Below are positions 7,442-12,428 of a stretch of DNA of 12,428 nucleotides, one piece after another (within the stretch, counting starts at the first letter, position 1; the number at the start of each line of letters is the position of its first letter). Source of the DNA: Clostridia bacterium (GTDB lineage Bacteria > Bacillota > Clostridia > Christensenellales > Aristaeellaceae); the NCBI GenBank assembly GCA_017412445.1, contig JAFPYA010000020.1, positions 1 through 12,428 on the forward strand, read 5' to 3'. Made by a program: the position numbers and the translations under genes. The notes beneath the pieces are model-generated. The model did not search any database. It had not been told where the DNA came from and saw only the letters and a program-made list of their open reading frames with translations.

Positions 7442-7455
7442 AGAGAGCGCTTTGC
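7442..7455 (-). promoter_or_regulatory. Possible catabolite-responsive (cre-like) site in the GH43 leader
   Basis: The - strand reads GCAAAGCGCTCTCT. The core AAAGCGCT agrees with the cre consensus TGWAANCGNTNWCA, with three mismatches, all at the outer positions. It lies about 40-50 bases downstream of the predicted start site, where CcpA or another LacI-family repressor could act as a roadblock. A site of this kind would fit a sugar-degrading gene, but the match is imperfect and could be chance. Confidence 0.35.
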
Positions 7456-7500
7456 CGCTGCGCCCTGCTCGCATCCGGGACACAGATGCATCTTTTTTGT

Positions 7501-7529
7501 ATTATAGCATAAAACGGGATCGTCAACAA
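7501..7529 (-). promoter_or_regulatory. Promoter of the GH43 gene (extended -10)
   Basis: On the - strand, TTGTTG (7524-7529) and a perfect TATAAT (7501-7506) are separated by 17 bases. A TG one base before the -10 box makes it an extended -10. Transcription would start near 7494, giving a leader of about 95 bases with room for the cre-like site. It lies just past the ispH-S1 terminator, so the GH43 gene is an independent unit. Confidence 0.75.
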
Positions 7530-7568
7530 GGCATAAATATCGCCTTTTCATTTGGCGGATGCGGGCAT

Positions 7569-7601
7569 AAAAAAACGGCATACCCGCGATTGGGTATGCC
7601 G
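7569..7601 (-). terminator. Strong intrinsic terminator of the ispH-S1 gene
   Basis: Arms CGGCATACCC (7576-7585) and GGGTATGCCG (7592-7601) form a perfect 10-bp stem with a 6-base loop. On the - strand it is followed directly by seven T residues (complement of 7569-7575). It begins 15 bases past the ispH-S1 stop. This is a textbook rho-independent terminator. Confidence 0.92.
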
Positions 7602-7616
7602 CTTGTGGCTTACTTA

Positions 7617-9611
7617 TCAGTTTTCCTCGACCGGGGCTTCCTCAGCGGGGGCTTCCTCGTCGATGGCGTACTCGTCGGTGATGCTGTCGGTGCCGGCCAT
7701 GGCCTCGTCCTCAAGCACCGCGCGCACGCTCAGGGAGATGCGCTTGCGCTCGGTATCCACGTCGAGCACCTTCACGCGCACTATGTCGCCCACGTTCAGC
7801 GCGTCCTCGACCTTGGCGATTCTGGTGGTGGCGCACTGGGAGATGTGTACCAGACCGTCCAGACCGCTCTCCAGCTCCACGAAGGCGCCGAAGGTGGTGA
7901 TGCGGACTACCTTGCCCTCAACCACGCTGCCAACGGGGTACTTTTCCTCGGCTACCGTCCAGGGACGGGGCAGGGTGGCCTTGCGGCTCAGGGAGATGCG
8001 CTCCTTCTCGGGATCGAGGTCGAGAATCTTGACTTCGATTTCGTCGCCGGGCTTCACAACCTCGGAGGGATGGCCCACATGGCCCCAGCAAAGGTTGGTC
8101 ACGTGTACCAGGCCGTCCACGCCGCCCACGTCCACGAAGGCGCCGAAGTCGGTGATCCTGCGCACGATGCCGGTAACGACGGCATCCTTCTCGAGCTTGC
8201 CCCAGATTTCGGCCTTCTTCGCGGCGGCTTCCTCTTCGAGCACGGCCTTGCGGCTGGCTACGATGCGCTTTTTGCTCTCGTCCAGCTCGATTATCTTGAG
8301 CTTAAGCTCTTTGCCTACGAACTGGTCGATTTTTTCTACATAGCGGTTGGCGAGCTGGCTTGCGGGCACGAAGGTGCGCACGCCGTTTACGTCGCACAGC
8401 AGGCCGCCCTTAACGGCTTCCTTGCCCACGGCCTCGATGTATTCGCCGTTTTCCTTCTTCTTTACGATTTCATCCCACAGCTTGCGGTTGATGATATTGC
8501 GCTGGCTGAGCAGTACTCTGCCTTCGCCGTCGTTGAGCTTTACGACTTCGCCCTCTATCTCATCGTCAACTTTGACATCGTTATCGCAAAGGTCAGACTT
8601 ATTGATGATGCCGTCTGTCTTATAGCCGGGGATGCTTACGCTGATTTCGTCGTTGTTAATCTGCAGTACTCTGCCGATTACGGTTGCGCCGGGTCTGAGA
8701 TGCGCCATGGATTGCTCAACCTGTGCCGCAAAATCAGCTTCGGGTGCGGTTTCCGCCGCGTTGGTGTGCTCGTCAACTTCGTTGACCTTGTTTTCGATGT
8801 CCGTCATGTGTGCTATAACCTCCTCATATTTACGGCGGGGCGTGGAAGCTCCCGCAGTAATACCCACCTTATCATCCGGATAGAATTTTATATCTTCAAG
8901 CGCCTGCGCGCCTTCGATCAGATAGCTTCTTTGGCAGAATTGCTTTGCGATTTCGTACAGCCGGTTCGTGTTGGCGGAGTTTTTGTCGCCCACTATCAGC
9001 ATAACGTCGCTGTTCCTTGCCAGCTTTTCCGCGTCGCTTTGCCGCTTTTGCGTGGCATCGCACACGGTGTTTCTTACGTCAAGCTGCTTAATCCGGCTTT
9101 GGAGCGCTTTTGCAATCTCCTCAAAGCGCCTTTTGCCCATAGTGGTCTGACTGACCAGCATCGCCCTTTGGGTGTACGGCAGCCGTTCGGCTTCCTCCGG
9201 GCTGCCAACCACCGTGGCTCTGCCCGCGGCCCAACCGACTATGCCCTTCACCTCGGGGTGCTCCCTTTGCCCGGCTACGATCACGTCCATGCCCTCGCCC
9301 GCGGCCTTGTACACCATGTTGTGTATGGCCTTGACGTAGGGGCAGGTGGCGTCCACAGGCTCAAAGTCCCTTTCGAGCGCCTTGTACTCGTCTAAGGATA
9401 TGCCGTGCGAGCGTATCACCACGCGGCTGCCCTTGGGCAGGGCGCTCAGGTCGTCAAAGGGCGTTACGCCCTTTTGTGCCAATTCCCTTACCGCGTCCTC
9501 GTTGTGTATCAGCGGCCCCAAACTTGCCGCGGGCGCGCTGCCTTCGGCCTTTTCCATGGCGCGCCTTACGCCGAAGCAATAACCCGCCGATTGGGCCAAC
9601 GTCACCGTCAC
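7617..9611 (-). CDS. ispH: Bifunctional 4-hydroxy-3-methylbut-2-enyl diphosphate reductase / ribosomal protein S1
   Basis: This 664-residue fusion joins IspH (about 1-275), the last enzyme of the MEP isoprenoid pathway, to four S1 RNA-binding domains (about 305-372, 390-455, 474-543 and 560-630) and an acidic tail. The IspH half keeps the three 4Fe-4S cysteines (Cys12 in GYCFGV, Cys90 in DATCPY, Cys184 in NTVCDAT), His36, His69, His118 and the proton-relay Glu120 in HPEVKG. The serine-asparagine motif reads NSANT (211-215), with Ala213 where Escherichia coli has Ser226. Such fusions are known in Clostridia; the S1 half helps ribosomes bind mRNA. The start is GTG at 9611 with a modest GAGGT site 11 bases upstream. 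A second in-frame GTG lies two codons later. Terminators on both sides make it a single-gene unit; the cmk gene often found next to it is absent from its upstream side. Confidence 0.95.
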   Translation of the reverse strand: MTVTLAQSAGYCFGVRRAMEKAEGSAPAASLGPLIHNEDAVRELAQKGVTPFDDLSALPKGSRVVIRSHGISLDEYKALERDFEPVDATCPYVKAIHNMVYKAAGEGMDVIVAGQREHPEVKGIVGWAAGRATVVGSPEEAERLPYTQRAMLVSQTTMGKRRFEEIAKALQSRIKQLDVRNTVCDATQKRQSDAEKLARNSDVMLIVGDKNSANTNRLYEIAKQFCQRSYLIEGAQALEDIKFYPDDKVGITAGASTPRRKYEEVIAHMTDIENKVNEVDEHTNAAETAPEADFAAQVEQSMAHLRPGATVIGRVLQINNDEISVSIPGYKTDGIINKSDLCDNDVKVDDEIEGEVVKLNDGEGRVLLSQRNIINRKLWDEIVKKKENGEYIEAVGKEAVKGGLLCDVNGVRTFVPASQLANRYVEKIDQFVGKELKLKIIELDESKKRIVASRKAVLEEEAAAKKAEIWGKLEKDAVVTGIVRRITDFGAFVDVGGVDGLVHVTNLCWGHVGHPSEVVKPGDEIEVKILDLDPEKERISLSRKATLPRPWTVAEEKYPVGSVVEGKVVRITTFGAFVELESGLDGLVHISQCATTRIAKVEDALNVGDIVRVKVLDVDTERKRISLSVRAVLEDEAMAGTDSITDEYAIDEEAPAEEAPVEEN

Positions 9612-9633
9612 TTGAGACTCGTACCTCGCAAAG

Positions 9634-9639
9634 AAAATA
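9634..9639 (-). promoter_or_regulatory. Weak candidate -10 box for ispH-S1
   Basis: The - strand reads TGGTATTTT, an extended -10 form with TATTTT at 9634-9639. It is placed between the upstream terminator and the GTG start at 9611. No convincing -35 box is seen at the right distance. A promoter is expected here because the preceding operon ends in a terminator, but this exact placement is tentative. Confidence 0.3.
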
Positions 9640-9672
9640 CCACTTCTTCATTAAACATTTCGACAGGCTCGC

Positions 9673-9704
9673 AAAAAATTCCTGCAAATAAATCTTGCAG
9701 GAAT
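9673..9704 (-). terminator. Intrinsic terminator of the GtrA/SPT-like/AI-2E operon
   Basis: Arms ATTCCTGCAA (9678-9687) and TTGCAGGAAT (9695-9704) form a perfect 10-bp stem with a 7-base loop. On the - strand it is followed by a run of T residues (complement of 9673-9677). It begins 20 bases past the stop of the AI-2E family gene and separates that operon from ispH-S1. Confidence 0.88.
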
Positions 9705-9724
9705 GAAATTTTACATTTTGTTAA

Positions 9725-10924
9725 CTAACTGTCCCTCTTCCTTTTGAACAGACCCTTGAGGCTCAGGTGCCGCTTGACCTTAGGCTCGCTTTTAAGGTCA
9801 AGCTCGCCGTTCACAAGCGAGAGCTTTTCGTCGATGATGCTGCCTATAAAGGCCACCACGGGTACGCCGAGTATCATGCCCATAACGCCGCCTATTTCGC
9901 CGCCCACTACGATTGCAACCATCACCCAGAAGCCGCTTAAGCCCGTGGAATCGCCAAAGAGTATCGGCTTAAGCACGTTGCCGTCTATCTGCTGCAGTAC
10001 CAGCGTGAATATGATGAAGGGCAGCACGAGGGGCGAATCGGTCAAAAGCAGCACCAGCGCGCCCGCCACGCCGCCCACGATGGGGCCGAAGGTGGGCACA
10101 AAGTTGGTTACGCCGAGAATTATGGACAGAAACAGCGCGTAGGGCGCGTCGGCTATCGTAAGGAAGATAAAATTTATCACGCCCACTATCAGCGCGTCTA
10201 TGGTGTTGCTGGACAAAAAGCCGGTCATCAGGTTGTCGCCGCGCTTGAGCACTCTGTTGACGTCAAGCGTCTTGTCGCGGCCGAACAGCGCAAGCTCTAT
10301 GCGCTTCAGGTTGCGCTTTATGTTTTTCATGTCGAACAGCGCGTACATTGCGATAAACAGCGTCACTATGCCGTTTACTATTACGCTGGCCACGTTGCTC
10401 AGCACGCTCAGCACGCGCTCATAGTTGGACTGCAGCCAGTTCAGAGCGGTCTTTATAAGGCTCGTGCTGTTGCCTATGAACTGGTCTATGCGCTCCTCGG
10501 TGACATCGATAAAGTCTATTCTGGAGGCTATGCCGGTGATGGTGGTTTTGAGCGAATTTATGTAGCTGTCGCTGTTTGCAATAAGGTCGCTTACGGACTC
10601 GTACACGCGCGGCACCACTATTGCAATCGACACCACTATCACGACTATCAACAGAAGCACTGCCGCTGCGGCGCCCATCCTGTAGCGGGTCGAGGGCTTT
10701 TTTACGCGCTTGGGCAGCTTGCGCTCTACAAACTTGGCAAAGGGGCGCAGAAGATACGCTATCGCAAGCCCCCACAGGACCGAGCTTAGGTAGGAGAGTA
10801 TTTTGCCCACCCAGCCGCCGATCATGCGCAGGTTCAGCGCCACGAACAGCATTATCGCTGCGCCCAGCGCAATCGCAAGCCCCGAGGAGACTATTCTTTT
10901 GTCAGAATTTTTGAACAGCTTCAT
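9725..10924 (-). CDS. AI-2E family transporter (PF01594-type membrane protein)
   Basis: This 399-residue polytopic membrane protein has helix pairs near residues 13-32 and 40-60, a helix at 84-105, a soluble stretch (106-170), and a hydrophobic C-terminal half (about 175-365). The family hallmarks are clear: GVTNFVPTFGPIVGG (271-285), QQIDGNVLKPILFG (311-324) and the Gly-rich block ending GMILGVPVVAF (349-359). Members include TqsA, proposed as an AI-2 exporter, and several Na+/H+ antiporters. The true substrate is not shown by the sequence. The basic C-terminal tail (380-399) faces the cytoplasm by inference. I chose the ATG at 10924, 9 bases after a GGGCAGG site; the in-frame TTG at 10933 directly abuts that site. 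It is the last gene of its operon, 27 bases after the SPT-like gene. Confidence 0.9.
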   Translation of the reverse strand: MKLFKNSDKRIVSSGLAIALGAAIMLFVALNLRMIGGWVGKILSYLSSVLWGLAIAYLLRPFAKFVERKLPKRVKKPSTRYRMGAAAAVLLLIVVIVVSIAIVVPRVYESVSDLIANSDSYINSLKTTITGIASRIDFIDVTEERIDQFIGNSTSLIKTALNWLQSNYERVLSVLSNVASVIVNGIVTLFIAMYALFDMKNIKRNLKRIELALFGRDKTLDVNRVLKRGDNLMTGFLSSNTIDALIVGVINFIFLTIADAPYALFLSIILGVTNFVPTFGPIVGGVAGALVLLLTDSPLVLPFIIFTLVLQQIDGNVLKPILFGDSTGLSGFWVMVAIVVGGEIGGVMGMILGVPVVAFIGSIIDEKLSLVNGELDLKSEPKVKRHLSLKGLFKRKRDS

Positions 10925-10951
10925 CTTAACCAACCTGCCCGAAGCGATCCC

Positions 10952-12124
10952 TTATTTTTTGTTGAATACCTTGTCGAAAATGTCCAGCGCCTCGTCAATC
11001 AGCTCGTATGTAAGCGTCGCCATGTAGCTGGTTCTGAGCAAACAGTTGCCGGGCTGCGTGGCCGGCGGGATTACGGGATTGACGTACACGCCCGCGTCGT
11101 AGAGCTCCAGCGCCTTCTGGAAGGTGTTTTCTATTTCGTAGGTGTAGACCGGGATGATGGGGGTTTCGGCCTCGATTATGTGTATGCCGAGCTTCTTGAA
11201 GCCGGCTCTTGCGTAGGCGGACAGGTCGCTTAAGCGCTTGACCCTCTCGGGCTCGCGCTTGATTATCCTAAGCGCCGTGAGCGCCGCGGCGCAGTTGGCG
11301 GGCGGCATGGAGGCGGAGAATATGTATGGGCGCGAATTGTGCATAACGAAGTTCACCACGCGCTCGCTCGCGGCCATGAAGCCGCCCAGGGACGCCAGAG
11401 ACTTACTGAACGTGCCCATTATTATGTCCACCTTGTCCTCAAGGCCAAAGTAGCTGGCGGTGCCTCTGCCGCCTTCGCCTATCACGCCCAGCGCGTGAGA
11501 GTCGTCCACCATCACGCGGGCGTCGTACTTTTCAGCAAGGGCGCAGATTTCGGGCAGCTTGGCTATGTCGCCGCCCATCGAGAACACGCCGTCGGTGATT
11601 ATGAGCTTGCCGCCCTTGTCGCCGATTTTGCTGAGCTGCGCCTCGAGCATCTCCATGTCCGCATGCTTGTAGGTGAGCATGCGGCCGTAGCTGAGCTTGC
11701 AGCCGTCGTATATGCTGGCGTGGTTTTCGGCGTCGCAGATCATATAGTCGCCGTGACCCACGAGCGCGGAGATTATGCCAAGATTGGTCTGAAAGCCGGT
11801 GGAGAAGGTGACTATGCCGTCCTTATGCAAAAACTCGGCCAGCTCCCTTTCAAGCTCCAGGTGGAGCTTCAGCGTGCCGTTCAAAAACCTCGAGCCGGAG
11901 CAGCCGGAGCCGTACTGCTCGTAGGCCTTTACACCCGCCTCGATGACCTCGGGATGCACGGTCAGCCCCAGATAGTTGTTGCTGCCCAGCATTATGCGGC
12001 GCTTGCCCTCCATGATGACTTCTGTGTCCTGACGGGACTCGAGGGCGTGAAAGTAGTGGTAAAGCCCCTTTGCCTTGTAATCGTCCGGCACGGTGTAATC
12101 GTAGCATTTCTGAAACAGATCCAT
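10952..12124 (-). CDS. PLP-dependent alpha-oxoamine synthase (serine palmitoyltransferase/KBL-like)
   Basis: This 390-residue fold-type I PLP enzyme condenses an amino acid with an acyl-CoA. Visible signatures are GSNNYLGL (47-54), GSGCSGSRFLNGT (72-84), His135 (PLP stacking, in ENHASIYDG), VDDSHALG (206-213) with Asp207 and His210, the Schiff-base lysine 241 in GTFSKSLASLGGF, and PPATQPGNCLLRTS (353-366) with Arg364. The GTFSKSLASLGGF form and the whole N-terminus (MDLFQKCYDYT) look closer to bacterial serine palmitoyltransferases than to BioF or KBL, but this is my impression without a search. Glycine C-acetyltransferase remains possible. I chose the ATG at 12124 because GGAGG lies 8 bases upstream; the in-frame start at 12169 overlaps the preceding gene. 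It sits between a GtrA-like gene and an AI-2E family gene, all on one strand. Confidence 0.85.
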   Translation of the reverse strand: MDLFQKCYDYTVPDDYKAKGLYHYFHALESRQDTEVIMEGKRRIMLGSNNYLGLTVHPEVIEAGVKAYEQYGSGCSGSRFLNGTLKLHLELERELAEFLHKDGIVTFSTGFQTNLGIISALVGHGDYMICDAENHASIYDGCKLSYGRMLTYKHADMEMLEAQLSKIGDKGGKLIITDGVFSMGGDIAKLPEICALAEKYDARVMVDDSHALGVIGEGGRGTASYFGLEDKVDIIMGTFSKSLASLGGFMAASERVVNFVMHNSRPYIFSASMPPANCAAALTALRIIKREPERVKRLSDLSAYARAGFKKLGIHIIEAETPIIPVYTYEIENTFQKALELYDAGVYVNPVIPPATQPGNCLLRTSYMATLTYELIDEALDIFDKVFNKK

Positions 12125-12132
12125 ATCGTTTT

Positions 12133-12137
12133 CCTCC
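12133..12137 (-). promoter_or_regulatory. Ribosome binding site deciding the SPT-like start
   Basis: The - strand reads GGAGG here, 8 bases before the ATG at 12124. No such site serves the longer in-frame start at 12169, which lies inside the upstream gene. This supports the 390-residue form. Confidence 0.8.
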
Positions 12138-12155
12138 AAGATCGTTTTTGCCGGA

Positions 12156-12428
12156 TCATTTATCGGCAAGCTCGTTGGTGTCTATCGTATTCCTGAACAC
12201 CACGAAGCGTTGGTACAGGAACTCGGTAACGAAGTTGATTATCATGTTTATGGCGGTTACGAGGTATTCGTTCCATTGGGGATGATGCTCGGGCACGAAA
12301 TCGAACAGCTGCTTTAAGAGGTGTTGGTCGGTCAGATAGTCCTCCAATAGCAGGCTCAGCGGCGTAAACACCGCGTAGTACGCCAGCACCAGCCCCATGG
12401 CCTTAGGCACGTTTGAGGCACTTTTAAA
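12156..12428 (-). CDS. GtrA-like membrane protein, C-terminal part (cut by window edge)
   Basis: Ninety residues are visible, and the frame stays open to the window edge, so the N-terminus lies outside. Two membrane segments can be seen: a hydrophobic stretch near the visible start (GLVLAYYAVFTPLSLLL) and AINMIINFVTEFLYQRFVVF near the end. The ending NFVTEFLYQRFVVFRN is characteristic of the GtrA family, small four-helix proteins thought to help flip or transfer polyprenyl-linked sugars (family knowledge). Internal starts such as the GTG at 12410 have no ribosome site and would remove the first helices. Its TGA is 31 bases before the SPT-like ATG, so both are probably co-transcribed. Confidence 0.75.
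   Translation of the reverse strand, partial: FKSASNVPKAMGLVLAYYAVFTPLSLLLEDYLTDQHLLKQLFDFVPEHHPQWNEYLVTAINMIINFVTEFLYQRFVVFRNTIDTNELADK

Noticed and set aside
7400..7483. Longer N-terminus for the GH43 protein starting at 7483
   Set aside because: No ribosome site precedes it, whereas AGGAGG lies 9 bases before the ATG at 7399. The extra 28 residues look nothing like GH43 or a signal peptide.
7452..9395. A very long open frame (647 codons) on the + strand
   Set aside because: It lies antisense to the well-supported ispH-S1 gene and has a composition set by the opposite strand. It lacks a ribosome site and shows no recognisable domain.
12125..12169. Longer N-terminus for the SPT-like enzyme starting at 12169
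   Set aside because: It would overlap the GtrA-like gene and contain the good GGAGG site within coding sequence. The family N-terminus begins at MDLFQK.
11339..12196. A 285-codon open frame on the + strand
   Set aside because: It is antisense to the SPT-like gene, with no ribosome site, no promoter and no recognisable domain.
1..12428. CRISPR arrays, tRNA or rRNA genes, insertion sequences, phage genes
   Set aside because: I saw no regularly spaced direct repeats, no cloverleaf-like RNA genes, and no transposase, integrase or structural phage proteins.

Overview
The window looks like chromosomal DNA from an anaerobic, clostridia-like Firmicute of moderate to high GC. I infer this from the IspH-ribosomal protein S1 fusion typical of Clostridia, strong AGGAGG-type ribosome binding sites, a GntR/YtrA-type regulator with a small ABC module, heterodimeric ABC exporters and sigma-A-like promoters. 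The species cannot be named from the sequence. There are nine protein genes (one cut by the right edge). I see no RNA genes, no insertion sequences and no CRISPR array. No gap between genes exceeds about 250 bases.

Region 1 (1-3677, + strand): a good promoter drives two overlapping genes for the halves of a heterodimeric ABC exporter. The catalytic residues are split asymmetrically: one ATP site is degenerate and the other intact. Region 2 (3678-3898): a gap between convergent genes, with a 13-bp-arm REP-like palindrome and a hairpin terminator usable from either side. Region 3 (3899-5843, - strand): a compact three-gene operon, GntR/YtrA regulator then ABC ATPase then six-helix membrane protein, with overlapping genes. 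A 38-nt near-perfect dyad lies over the -10 box, so autoregulation is likely.

Region 4 (5844-7530, - strand): a single cytoplasmic glycoside hydrolase family 43 gene. It has its own extended -10 promoter, a cre-like site in the leader and a downstream hairpin. Region 5 (7569-9640, - strand): the bifunctional ispH-S1 gene with a strong terminator after it. Region 6 (9673-12428, - strand): an apparent operon of a GtrA-like membrane protein (partial), a serine palmitoyltransferase/KBL-like alpha-oxoamine synthase and an AI-2E family permease, closed by a terminator.

Most of this is ordinary housekeeping and accessory content. I found no clearly new multi-gene system. The points most worth a second look are the dyad operator at 5794-5831, the SPT-like enzyme beside GtrA, the IspH active-site substitution, and the composition shift inside the first ABC gene.
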